Origin: a virus
Virus record (IMG/VR): IMGVR_UViG_3300042544_001840
Coordinates: 1-33,541 of that record
Length of the DNA stretch: 33,541 nt
Reading direction: 5' to 3' (one strand)
A model generated the notes under the pieces. It was given only the letters and a program-made list of their open reading frames with translations. It was not told the origin of the DNA and did not search any database. Position 1 is the stretch's first letter. The number at the start of each line of letters is the position of its first letter. This document shows, in pieces, positions 25,410 to 31,557 of the stretch. A program made the translations under genes and the position numbers.

Positions 25410-25411
25410 CA
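25403..25411 (-). promoter_or_regulatory. Extended -10 promoter before the tail-fibre run
   Basis: The minus strand reads TGC-TAAAAT, with a leader of about 30 nt carrying AGGAG before the ATG at 25365. It is well placed to start the long tail-fibre transcript. Confidence 0.45.
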
Positions 25412-25439
25412 CAGGAGCCGTCCTAATTGATTTTAAGAA

Positions 25440-25664
25440 TTACTTCTTTGTAAAGCCGAAAGATGGCTCGTTGGTATTAAGTGCTTTAAGAATAACTGGC
25501 AAGCAAGCCGCTATTCCACCCTTGATCAAATCTGATGGGTCAGTATTGCCAGTCATGTAAAGAGCAATGGCTGCACCCAAAAAATGACGACCATAACTTG
25601 CTAGCGCTGCTAGAATTTTTTCTTGCATTTCTACTAGTCCGTTTCTTTTAAGATCTTTTGTCAT
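25440..25664 (-). CDS. Holin-like small membrane protein
   Basis: The 74-residue protein has a charged N-terminus (MTKDLKRNGLVEMQEK) and two hydrophobic helices, about residues 18-38 (ILAALASYGRHFLGAAIALY) and 44-62 (DLIKGGIAACLPVILKAL). A short charged tail NTNEPSFGFTKK follows. This SYGR...LYMTG.TDP...GG..A..PV.LK.LN layout is seen in small phage membrane proteins thought to be holins. The start at 25664 has a perfect AGGAGG 6 nt upstream; an ATG eight codons earlier has none. The lysozyme-like gene is nearby but on the other strand. Holin function is inferred. Confidence 0.7.
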   Translation of the reverse strand: MTKDLKRNGLVEMQEKILAALASYGRHFLGAAIALYMTGNTDPSDLIKGGIAACLPVILKALNTNEPSFGFTKK

Positions 25665-25735
25665 GTAGATCCTCCTATTTCTAGGCATTGCGCCCAGGAA
25701 TTTTGGGTGTTACCCCAATCTTTATTATATACCTA

Positions 25736-27670
25736 TTATGCAGAAATGTCTACAAGTTCGCAGTTGCCGTCTGAACTGCATGCCAGGGTGGCATTTGTAG
25801 ATGTTCCATCTTCTGTTTCATAAAAAGATAAATCTTCCCATCTAATAGATTCTGGCATTTTATTTAATAGTTCTTCATACTCTTCTTTTGAAACTTCTTG
25901 GTATGGGGCTTGCTTATATGAGTGATCTGAATGAGGCAAAAATGATATTCCAGAAACTTCGTCAAAATTCTTGTATACCCAAGCTCCTACGTCCATCCAT
26001 TCATCTTCTTTTACTGAAACTGTAATAGAAGGCTTGTGTTCACACCATGCACGTTGGTAAACTAGCCAAATATTTAAATGCTCAATTGCTGTTAAATCAT
26101 TTCTAACTACAGCACCTTCTGGAGCTTTTACTGGAAATGAAAATACATAAGTATCATTTGGCTTCATAACATCATCTTCTACTGGGATTCCAACTTCTTT
26201 TAAGAATGTGGATATTGGATCACCTTTTGAACCACGAACTGTACGAATGTAATATGGAGAATGCCATGCATGCATTCCTGAAGATACTCCAACTAATTGA
26301 GATACTGTACCAGAAGGCTTTACGCATGTAATAGCTGCAGACTCTGGAATACCAATCTTTCCCGCTTCTTTTTTATTTGTCTCTCTAGCCTTTTCTCTGA
26401 GAGTCATCAAGAATGCTTCTAGGGATACTAGGTCTTCTTTTCCAGACATAAACTTATGTCCGAATTGACCAGTAAGAGAAACTCCAAGTAATCTTTCTTC
26501 CTCTGTATTGTCTTTCCAAATTTTTCGAAGATACTTAAAGTCTGTTAGGGTTGCTTGCCATGTTCCAAGAATAGTGGCTAGATCTACTTTCCTTTCAATA
26601 TCTTTCTTTGTATCGTTTTCACGTAGTACGACTTCTGAAAGATTACAAAACTGATAAGGACGGAGAATAATTTCCGAACAAGGGTTGGTTCCATAATGTA
26701 TTTCAGGATCCCTGCGTCCATACTTTGCTGCTTGCTTTTGTGCTGCTGCAACATTGTATATTCCACGCTCTCCAGATTTTGAGTCATAAAGCGATTTCCA
26801 TTCTGCAATAAATTGCTCCATCTCTGGCTTGCGAGAATACGCAACAGAGTTGTTGGAAAGGGCACGTTGTGGATTGTGTTCCCACCAATTACCAGTTTTT
26901 GCTTGTGCCATTTCAATATCATTAATATTAGAAAGAGAAATTAATGCAGACCTTCTAACTCCGCCAACTACTACAATCTCTCCAATCTTGCACATAATGT
27001 CATGTGCCTCAATTGGTTTAAATGATCGACCTGCCGCTGTTTTAAATTTTGCAATTGTAAAATCAAATAGGTTTACTAAAGGTTGTGGTCCTGATGATCT
27101 TCCACCCATAGTCTTAAGTCTTGCACCTGCTGGACGAAGCTTGCTTACGTCAATTGAAGGAATTTGGCCAGACCAAAGAAGTGCAAGTAGTTCACGAAAT
27201 GCTTTTGCCCAACCAGACTTAGAATCCTCAACAACAATAACGGTTGTAGACTTTTCAAAAGATTCTGGGATGGAAGGAAGTTTGTTAACGTATTTATATT
27301 CAACAGAGAATCCTACTCCAGTGCCACACATAAGTATATACATTGTCTCGTCAAATGATCTTGGTGAATCTACTGGGATAAACGAGCAGTTATATCCTGC
27401 TACATGATCTCTATCTAAAGCGGCACCTGCTGTCATTACAGAACGCATTGATGGCATAACATCACGATTATAAACTGCTTCTTTTAATTCTTCTACTAAT
27501 TTTAAATCTGGAATATAGTTGTTATTATTTTTTAAATGCTCTAACATGTAGTCAAAGTATCTATCTACAGTTTCCCCCCATGTTTCACGACGATTATCTT
27601 CTGGAATCCATCGTGCATATCTTGACAATGCAATAAAATTTTCATAAGGGTTTTTAATAGTTCTTGACAT
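25736..27670 (-). CDS. nrdJ: Adenosylcobalamin-dependent ribonucleoside-triphosphate reductase (class II)
   Basis: The 644-residue enzyme reduces ribonucleotides to deoxyribonucleotides with a B12-generated thiyl radical. Seen residues: Cys95 in GYNCSF and Cys342 in QFCNLSE (the active-site disulphide pair), NPCSE with Asn329, Cys331 (thiyl radical) and Glu333, plus PSGTVSQLVGVSSGMHAWHS. A C-terminal shuttle pair, Cys631 and Cys637, lies in ACSSDGNCEL. It is closest to the monomeric Lactobacillus leichmannii type, though about 95 residues shorter. It would supply dNTPs during phage replication using host cobalamin. It has its own promoter, a leader of about 50 nt and an AGAAAGAG ribosome site. 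No B12 riboswitch is visible. Confidence 0.95.
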   Translation of the reverse strand: MSRTIKNPYENFIALSRYARWIPEDNRRETWGETVDRYFDYMLEHLKNNNNYIPDLKLVEELKEAVYNRDVMPSMRSVMTAGAALDRDHVAGYNCSFIPVDSPRSFDETMYILMCGTGVGFSVEYKYVNKLPSIPESFEKSTTVIVVEDSKSGWAKAFRELLALLWSGQIPSIDVSKLRPAGARLKTMGGRSSGPQPLVNLFDFTIAKFKTAAGRSFKPIEAHDIMCKIGEIVVVGGVRRSALISLSNINDIEMAQAKTGNWWEHNPQRALSNNSVAYSRKPEMEQFIAEWKSLYDSKSGERGIYNVAAAQKQAAKYGRRDPEIHYGTNPCSEIILRPYQFCNLSEVVLRENDTKKDIERKVDLATILGTWQATLTDFKYLRKIWKDNTEEERLLGVSLTGQFGHKFMSGKEDLVSLEAFLMTLREKARETNKKEAGKIGIPESAAITCVKPSGTVSQLVGVSSGMHAWHSPYYIRTVRGSKGDPISTFLKEVGIPVEDDVMKPNDTYVFSFPVKAPEGAVVRNDLTAIEHLNIWLVYQRAWCEHKPSITVSVKEDEWMDVGAWVYKNFDEVSGISFLPHSDHSYKQAPYQEVSKEEYEELLNKMPESIRWEDLSFYETEDGTSTNATLACSSDGNCELVDISA

Positions 27671-27723
27671 AATACACTCTTTCTACGACATAGTCGTTTG
27701 ATTTAATTTTTAGTAAGATACCA

Positions 27724-27752
27724 ATTCTACCAAACTTTTATTAAAGTGTGAA
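27724..27752 (-). promoter_or_regulatory. Promoter of the ribonucleotide reductase gene
   Basis: TTCACA (27747-27752), a 17-nt spacer ending in TGG, and TAGAAT (27724-27729) on the minus strand. The leader holds a short hairpin (ACGAC-TAT-GTCGT) around 27686-27698 before the ribosome site. Confidence 0.6.
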
Positions 27753-27756
27753 GAGG

Positions 27757-28767
27757 TTATGAAAACTTTTTAAATATGTGACTAAATGCATTATTGGTCA
27801 ACTGAACCCAATTATATTCTTCATGTATTTTAGTTGACTGGGTATAGTAATAATTAGAATAAGCTTTAAAGTTAACTGCTGCATGAACCATTTGATCAAC
27901 TAAATGTTCTTTATCTGGCTCATAAAAACTTCCAAGGTGGGAATCTCCTACAGCTTTTGGAACACCTTCTTTTGAAGCATCTGTTAACCTTGACTTTAAC
28001 TTTAGGGGTCCTAGGAATTTTTTATAGTGTGCCCAATCATATGTTGAAATTACTGGCATGCCAGTTGCAAGTCCTTGTAGGGGAATAAATCCAAAACCTT
28101 CTCCCCAGGTTGGATACACTAAAACATGGTGCATATGATAAAGTTGAACCAGCTGTTCAATTGTGTACTCTTCTTTAATTATTGAAATATTACTATATAC
28201 AGTATCTGGAGAGACAAGTTCTTTTCTATTATTATATATTCTAATAGTTGAAGTTCCATGACATTTAACTGTTAAATGATATTCTGGGTTATTTCCAAAT
28301 AATTTTATAAAAGTATCTACAACTAGCTGTCCGTCTTTTCTTGGAGAAGGTTCTCCTATGTGTAAAAATTTAAGTGGTTTTCCTGGATGTAAAATTCTTT
28401 TGTATGGCTTCCATATAGGTTCAATGCCATGTGGATATACATAAATAGGTTTAGTAACACCATTGTTTTTATATACCTCCGCCGTCCAATCAGATGTTGC
28501 CCAAACTTCATCACATTGATTAAATATATCTCTCCACTCAGATCTAATTAAAGTGGATTCCCATGGAGTATAACCAATTTGATATTGATTTTTATGTAAT
28601 TTAAAATGATGGGGTTGTGTAAAGTTTATCTGTACTGGAGGTTTAGGGCTTGCAAATTTAACAGTATGCCCTAATTTTTGTAGCGTATTAACTATATTTT
28701 GTCCAGCATAGCCAAATCCAACAGAAGGATTAAGTCCTGCTCTAATAGTATAATAAGATAATTCCAC
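27757..28767 (-). CDS. GT4-like glycosyltransferase, atypical EX7E motif
   Basis: The 336-residue product is a GT-B glycosyltransferase of group 1 type. It has an N-terminal acceptor domain (VGFGYAGQNIVNTLQKLGH, QIGYTPWESTLIRSEW, CDEVWATSDWTAEVYKNNG) and a donor domain starting at about 130 (KFLHIGEPSPRKDGQLVVDT) with HVLVYPTWGEGFGFIPLQGL, then ATGMPVISTYDWAHYK. The second acid of the usual EX7E pair is Gln here (EGFGFIPLQ), a change worth noting for catalysis. The start codon is GTG at 28767 with AAAGAG upstream. It is the first gene of the leftward block and lies back to back with the lysozyme-like gene. Confidence 0.82.
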   Translation of the reverse strand: MELSYYTIRAGLNPSVGFGYAGQNIVNTLQKLGHTVKFASPKPPVQINFTQPHHFKLHKNQYQIGYTPWESTLIRSEWRDIFNQCDEVWATSDWTAEVYKNNGVTKPIYVYPHGIEPIWKPYKRILHPGKPLKFLHIGEPSPRKDGQLVVDTFIKLFGNNPEYHLTVKCHGTSTIRIYNNRKELVSPDTVYSNISIIKEEYTIEQLVQLYHMHHVLVYPTWGEGFGFIPLQGLATGMPVISTYDWAHYKKFLGPLKLKSRLTDASKEGVPKAVGDSHLGSFYEPDKEHLVDQMVHAAVNFKAYSNYYYTQSTKIHEEYNWVQLTNNAFSHIFKKFS

Positions 28768-28790
28768 TTAACTCTTTCTGGTCAACCGAC

Positions 28791-28820
28791 TTGACAGTAA
28801 CTTAATTACAATGCTACTAT
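28791..28820 (+). promoter_or_regulatory. Strong promoter of the lysozyme unit
   Basis: TTGACA (28791-28796), an 18-nt spacer ending in TGC, and TACTAT (28815-28820). The leader carries AAAGGAGG at 28838-28845. Confidence 0.7.
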
Positions 28821-28853
28821 TATAGTTCGTTATCTCTAAAGGAGGAAATGCCA

Positions 28854-29408
28854 ATGGAGAGAATCAAAGAACGTTTGAGCGAAGTTGCCCATAACTGGTC
28901 TTATATAGGAATGATAACATTATTCTTGTTTACAGTCCAGCCTGGTCCAACAGAAACTCAAGCATTGCAGGTAGAAGTACCTGTAAAATCAACGGTACAA
29001 CTAAAGAAAGAAACCTTAGAGAAGTACAGCACTACTGTGTACAAGCCTTCTGAGAATCTAACAGACAAAGAACTAAAAGAACTTTTATCAGCTGTTGGTT
29101 TTGAAGGAAAAGCCCTTAAAATGGCTTGGGCTATTGCTAAGTCAGAATCCAATGCAAGGCCTATGGCTTACAATGGTAACAGGAAAACTGGAGACAGTTC
29201 CTACGGAATTTTTCAGATTAATATGTTGGGTGAACTCGGCATTGATCGTAAAGAAAAATTTGAATTAAAGTCAAACATTCTATTGTTTGATCCAGTAATA
29301 AACTCAGAGATAACGTATTATATGACTAAAGGCGGAAAAGATTGGTCATCATGGTCTTCCTTTAACGGGGAAAGATTTAAAGAATTCGTAAATGAATTCG
29401 ACTATTAG
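28854..29408 (+). CDS. Lysozyme/transglycosylase-like muralytic enzyme with N-terminal anchor
   Basis: The 184-residue protein has a hydrophobic stretch near residues 17-28 (YIGMITLFLFTV) after a basic start, which is probably a membrane anchor or signal. A lysozyme-like fold follows at about 75-180. Seen motifs: MAWAIAKSESNARPMAYN with Glu98 as the likely catalytic acid, GDSSYGIFQINM at 113-124, and WSSWSSFNG near the end, the standard layout of SLT/goose-type lysozymes. It should cut host peptidoglycan. I start it at 28854 because GGAGG is 8 nt upstream; an ATG at 28848 is only 2 nt from it. It may be the endolysin or a virion-associated enzyme. Confidence 0.85.
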   Translation: MERIKERLSEVAHNWSYIGMITLFLFTVQPGPTETQALQVEVPVKSTVQLKKETLEKYSTTVYKPSENLTDKELKELLSAVGFEGKALKMAWAIAKSESNARPMAYNGNRKTGDSSYGIFQINMLGELGIDRKEKFELKSNILLFDPVINSEITYYMTKGGKDWSSWSSFNGERFKEFVNEFDY

Positions 29409-29420
29409 AAAGGAAGGTTA

Positions 29421-29636
29421 ATGAGGATACAGTACGTATCTAAATACCTTCAACTAGCAGAAGAAGGCCTTGTTCCTAGACTTGAGTGTCCAATGGATCA
29501 GGGCCTTCTTATGTCTAACCTAGACTGGGAAGATAGCATATATTTATACTGCACATCATGTGACTACAAGAATTATCTAGGTATAGATCTTTATGAAAAA
29601 ATTAGAAAGAATGTTGAAAATAATAATGACAGATAA
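29421..29636 (+). CDS. Small zinc-ribbon-like protein
   Basis: The 71-residue protein has Cys23 in LECPMDQG and a CTSC pair at Cys44 and Cys47 (YLYCTSCDYKNYLG), suggesting a minimal zinc-binding fold in which an acidic or other residue completes the site. The rest is helical (YVSKYLQLAEEGLV, LYEKIRKNVENNN). The ribosome site AGGAAGG precedes the ATG, 12 nt after the lysozyme stop. The function is unknown. Confidence 0.72.
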   Translation: MRIQYVSKYLQLAEEGLVPRLECPMDQGLLMSNLDWEDSIYLYCTSCDYKNYLGIDLYEKIRKNVENNNDR

Positions 29637-29736
29637 ACCTGAAGATAACCCCGAATACGAGTCTAAGATTATTTTAGAAACTGACGCTATGGGTAGGGAA
29701 AAATTTTGGGAAGATATAGGGAGAAAAAATGACTGA
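29626..29736 (+). CDS. Possible 36-residue micro-protein
   Basis: A short frame overlaps both neighbours: it starts inside the end of the zinc-ribbon gene (ATGACAGATAA) and stops just after the start of the next one (ATGACTGA). The product is very acidic and helical (TDKPEDNPEYESKIILETDA, then MGREKFWEDIGRKND). The linking overlaps fit phage gene packing, but the ribosome site is weak, so it is less certain than its neighbours. Confidence 0.5.
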   Translation: MTDKPEDNPEYESKIILETDAMGREKFWEDIGRKND

Positions 29737-29944
29737 AGATAACATTCCAGATGAGAACGGAACTATAGAAGAGAATCTTCCTATGGTTACCTACATAATG
29801 CTTCATAGAATTTATGACATGCTGACCCTGATATCTGATAAGGTGGCTGGATCTGAAAAGACCTCTAAGATGATTGAGTATCACGAAAAGGGATATCTTC
29901 TTGGTCCTAATCCAGCATATACTCCAGATCAAGAAAAAGAATAA
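29729..29944 (+). CDS. Small acidic phage protein
   Basis: The 71-residue product is acidic, with a central amphipathic helix (PMVTYIMLHRIYDMLTLISD) and a charged, probably flexible C-terminal part (GPNPAYTPDQEKE). I recognise no family. A strong ribosome site (AGGGAG) precedes the ATG. It is the last gene of the rightward lysozyme unit; a second promoter begins 15 nt after its stop. Confidence 0.7.
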   Translation: MTEDNIPDENGTIEENLPMVTYIMLHRIYDMLTLISDKVAGSEKTSKMIEYHEKGYLLGPNPAYTPDQEKE

Positions 29945-29959
29945 ATATTTAAAAAGTAG

Positions 29960-29988
29960 TTGACTTAGTATCTATAATATTTTACAAT
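29960..29988 (+). promoter_or_regulatory. Promoter of a predicted small RNA
   Basis: TTGACT (29960-29965), a 17-nt spacer and TACAAT (29983-29988). No ribosome site or open frame of useful size lies between it and the terminator about 60 nt downstream. Confidence 0.65.
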
Positions 29989-29994
29989 TAATGA

Positions 29995-30082
29995 GTACTG
30001 GTCGTAGCATCCCACATGTTCCCAGTACATGATCGTAAGATCAGCAAAACCCAATCGGATCCGCCTCTGATTGGGTTTTGTA
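29995..30082 (+). ncRNA. Predicted stand-alone structured small RNA
   Basis: The expected transcription start (about 29995) coincides with the first base of a hairpin: GTACTGG (29995-30001) pairs with CCAGTAC (30022-30028). Next come a second hairpin, TGATC-GTAA-GATCA (30030-30043, a GNRA tetraloop), and the terminator stem. The three hairpins fill nearly the whole transcript of about 88 nt, which codes for nothing convincing. Its function is unknown. It could be a regulatory RNA, or merely a boundary structure between convergent units. Confidence 0.55.
30046..30079. terminator. Strong bidirectional terminator
   Basis: AAAACCCAATC (30046-30056) and GATTGGGTTTT (30069-30079) form an 11-bp perfect stem with a 12-nt loop. 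The U-rich arm serves the plus strand, and the symmetric A/T ends also serve the leftward tRNA unit. Confidence 0.85.
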
Positions 30083-30092
30083 CTTTATGTTG

Positions 30093-30165
30093 TCCCCTCG
30101 ACACGATTTGAACGTGTGACGCAGGCCTTAGAAGAGCCTCGCTCTATCCCCTGAGCTACGAAGGG
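30093..30165 (-). tRNA. tRNA-Arg (UCU)
   Basis: A 73-nt cloverleaf. The acceptor is CCCTTCG/CGAGGGG with one G-U pair, the D arm GCTC/GAGC, and the anticodon stem AGGCT/GGCCT with loop CTTCTAA (anticodon TCT). The T arm is ACACG-TTCAAAT-CGTGT and the discriminator is A. CCA is not encoded. It reads AGA codons, which AT-rich phage genes use often. Confidence 0.92.
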
Positions 30166-30172
30166 TTAATAT

Positions 30173-30568
30173 TTACTCTCTACCAGACCTCTGGTATGTT
30201 CTTATTCTATGGCAATTAGCACAGACAACTTCACATTTTGCTATTTCTGCTTTTATTAACTCTATATCTATAGTATAACTTCTATAATCAGCAAGACCAA
30301 ATTTTTTATTGTCTGAAATATGATCTAGGTCAAGCATGTAATAAGGATACTTTTCTCCACAATCTATGCAGCCAAAAGATTCTTTATAATCTCTAATGTG
30401 CTTGTCAATTACACGCCTATAACTTCTTCGGCGGGTATTATAATTAACCTTTACGCTTTCGCTTAAATGATATGCAATGGTTCCTTTAGAGCAACCTAGA
30501 ATTTCTACTATCTGATTATATGTTTTACCTTCAGATCTTAGTTTAATAATATCTTCTTTATGCCTCAT
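30173..30568 (-). CDS. HNH endonuclease with N-terminal helix-turn-helix
   Basis: The 131-residue protein has a helix-turn-helix at residues 5-35 (IIKLRSEGKTYNQIVEILGC, then GTIAYHL) and an HNH nuclease fold at 65-122. Zinc cysteines are Cys67/Cys70 (CIDC) and Cys116/Cys119 (CANCH), and the active-site motif is DLDH at 80-83. It lies between tRNA-Gly and tRNA-Arg, a usual niche for phage homing-type endonucleases. I start it at the ATG at 30568 because a consensus promoter ends exactly 6 nt upstream; a longer frame of ten extra codons would include that promoter. Confidence 0.87.
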   Translation of the reverse strand: MRHKEDIIKLRSEGKTYNQIVEILGCSKGTIAYHLSESVKVNYNTRRRSYRRVIDKHIRDYKESFGCIDCGEKYPYYMLDLDHISDNKKFGLADYRSYTIDIELIKAEIAKCEVVCANCHRIRTYQRSGRE

Positions 30569-30574
30569 AGTTCG

Positions 30575-30603
30575 ATTATATAAAATGGATCGAATCATGT
30601 CAA
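30575..30603 (-). promoter_or_regulatory. Perfect-consensus leaderless promoter of the HNH gene
   Basis: TTGACA (30598-30603), a 17-nt spacer, TATAAT (30575-30580), 6 nt, and ATG at 30568. Both boxes match the sigma-70 consensus fully. Confidence 0.8.
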
Positions 30604-30610
30604 TACTACT

Positions 30611-30684
30611 TGGAGCGGATGATGAGAATTGAACTCACCCCTTCTGCTTGGAAGGCAGAGGCACTACCGATATGCAACATCCGC
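30611..30684 (-). tRNA. tRNA-Gly (UCC)
   Basis: A 74-nt cloverleaf with acceptor GCGGATG/CATCCGC, anticodon stem TCTGC/GCAGA with loop CTTCCAA (anticodon TCC), T arm TGAG-TTCAATT-CTCA and discriminator U, as usual for bacterial tRNA-Gly. It is the only tRNA here with an encoded CCA end. Confidence 0.92.
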
Positions 30685-30688
30685 ATTG

Positions 30689-30761
30689 CTGACCCACCAG
30701 GCCTCGATCCTGGGACATCAGAGTTAACAGCTCTGCGCTCTACCGACTGAGCTATGGGTCA
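30689..30761 (-). tRNA. tRNA-Asn (GUU)
   Basis: A 73-nt cloverleaf with acceptor TGACCCA/TGGGTCA, D arm GCTC/GAGC, anticodon stem CAGAG/CTCTG with loop CTGTTAA (anticodon GTT), T stem CCAGG/CCTGG and discriminator G. The T loop reads ATCGAGG, so the usual T54 is A. It lies 4 bp from tRNA-Gly and right after the tRNA promoter. Confidence 0.9.
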
Positions 30762-30770
30762 ATTAATAAA

Positions 30771-30799
30771 AGTATACTATTTTGCGGCGGCGATGGCAA
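30771..30799 (-). promoter_or_regulatory. tRNA operon promoter
   Basis: TTGCCA (30794-30799), a 17-nt spacer and TATACT (30771-30776) on the minus strand. The start would fall 2-4 nt before tRNA-Asn. The -35 box touches the parS site at 30800. Confidence 0.65.
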
Positions 30800-30815
30800 T
30801 GTTCCACGTGAAACA
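30800..30815. other. parS-type ParB binding site
   Basis: The 16 bp TGTTCCACGTGAAACA match the conserved bacterial parS consensus (TGTTNCACGTGAAACA) at every position. No parA or parB gene is present in the window. In bacteria this site loads the ParB clamp for chromosome segregation. Confidence 0.85.
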
Positions 30816-31005
30816 ATTTATATATAGTGCGATTTAAAAGTGCGCCCGAAAAAAGTGCTTCGGCGAGAAGAGACATCCTCTCATACTCCATTTTCCAGGA
30901 TATGCCTCTAAATTGCTCTGTAGGGGTTCTAAGCCATCTTTAGCCATATTATGACCCTACGGGTCAGACAGGGCGGAACGGGGCGGGAGAAGGGATACTA
31001 CCCAT
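30816..31005. other. Non-coding stretch beside parS
   Basis: These 190 bp hold no convincing gene. They contain three AGTGC motifs at 30826, 30839 and 30854, a short hairpin TGACCC-TAC-GGGTCA at 30952-30966, and a GC-rich patch at 30967-30992 that stands out from the AT-rich surroundings. I cannot assign a role. Confidence 0.4.
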
Positions 31006-31095
31006 TTACTCCAATATAACCAAAAGCATAGATAAGCTAGATATAAGCATTATGACCAATAGAGACCAAATAAGAAGTTTAGAAGCTTTCTTCAT
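31006..31095 (-). CDS. 29-residue membrane micro-protein
   Basis: ATG at 31095 to TAA at 31006-31008. The product is basic at the start (MKKASK), then nearly all hydrophobic (LLIWSLLVIMLISSLSMLLV), ending ILE. It would be a single membrane helix. It begins inside the end of the 48-residue gene in another frame (17-nt overlap), so the two may be coupled. It resembles small hydrophobic phage or toxin-like peptides in form only. Confidence 0.5.
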   Translation of the reverse strand: MKKASKLLIWSLLVIMLISSLSMLLVILE

Positions 31096-31225
31096 CTATA
31101 TCTTCATCTAGGTCAAAATCAAAGATTTCTTGTTGTCCCGCCCAATTTAAAAATTTATTTAAAGCTACACCTGAAAGGATTGCTGTCGCAATCAGGATAA
31201 TCATTCCTACAAATTTCTTTTTCAT
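31079..31225 (-). CDS. 48-residue anchored acidic micro-protein
   Basis: ATG at 31225 to TAA at 31079-31081. The product starts MKKKFVGMIILIATAILSGV, a membrane anchor or signal, and ends in a strongly acidic tail (IFDFDLDEDIDEESF). It has no ribosome site, but a good promoter lies exactly 6 nt before the ATG, which supports a real leaderless gene. No family is recognised; the lack of a lipobox Cys argues against a lipoprotein. Confidence 0.65.
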   Translation of the reverse strand: MKKKFVGMIILIATAILSGVALNKFLNWAGQQEIFDFDLDEDIDEESF

Positions 31226-31231
31226 GATTTT

Positions 31232-31261
31232 ATTATAACATTAGGTATATATTCTAGTCAA
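31232..31261 (-). promoter_or_regulatory. Leaderless promoter, 48-residue gene
   Basis: TTGACT (31256-31261), an 18-nt spacer, TATAAT (31232-31237), 6 nt, and ATG at 31225. The -35 context TAGTTGACTAGAATA is repeated exactly at the zinc-finger promoter (32193-32198). Confidence 0.7.
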
Positions 31262-31269
31262 CTAGGATA

Positions 31270-31551
31270 TTATTTAGACTTATTAGATTTACGTTCATGA
31301 GTTCTGACTCTATGACAATTTGAGCAAACTATCTCACACTTGGCTATTTCTAGATCTATTATCTTCTTGGATAGTGTAGGAATAAGTTCCATTACATTCT
31401 TATGCTTCCGCCCACGTACGTGATCAAAATCCATAACATAGTATGGGAAAGATTCCTTACAATCCATACAGGGAGTACTTGACTTCAGCTCTTGGATATA
31501 TTTAACCAAATAAGCTTTGCGTGTTCTATCCGTCGTCTTTTCAGACTTCAT
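31270..31551 (-). CDS. Small HNH endonuclease
   Basis: The 93-residue protein keeps only the nuclease fold: Cys28/Cys31 (CMDC), DFDH at 41-44, and Cys76/Cys79-His80 (CEIVCSNCHRVRTHER). It is clearly related to the longer HNH protein at 30173 (DLDH; CEVVCANCHRIRT) but lacks the N-terminal helix-turn-helix. It probably binds zinc and cuts DNA as a homing-type enzyme. TATAAT lies 6 nt before the ATG, with no ribosome site. AT-rich stretches at both ends look like degenerate copies of each other. Confidence 0.85.
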   Translation of the reverse strand: MKSEKTTDRTRKAYLVKYIQELKSSTPCMDCKESFPYYVMDFDHVRGRKHKNVMELIPTLSKKIIDLEIAKCEIVCSNCHRVRTHERKSNKSK

Positions 31552-31557
31552 ATCCTA

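Noticed and set aside
26829-27407. 192-codon open frame antisense to the ribonucleotide reductase
   Set aside because: It lies fully inside a highly conserved enzyme gene, has no ribosome site, and its composition reflects reverse-complemented codons.
27671-27723. Cobalamin riboswitch before the B12-dependent reductase
   Set aside because: The leader is only about 50 nt, with one 5-bp hairpin, far too short for the B12 aptamer.
29995-30082. Degenerate tRNA or tmRNA in the structured region
   Set aside because: No D arm, anticodon loop or T loop can be drawn. The three hairpins are sequential, not a cloverleaf.
30961-31003. 13-residue reading frame following the 29-residue peptide (ATG near 31003)
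   Set aside because: Although GGAGTAA precedes the ATG, the product is only 13 residues with a low-information sequence, too short to support.
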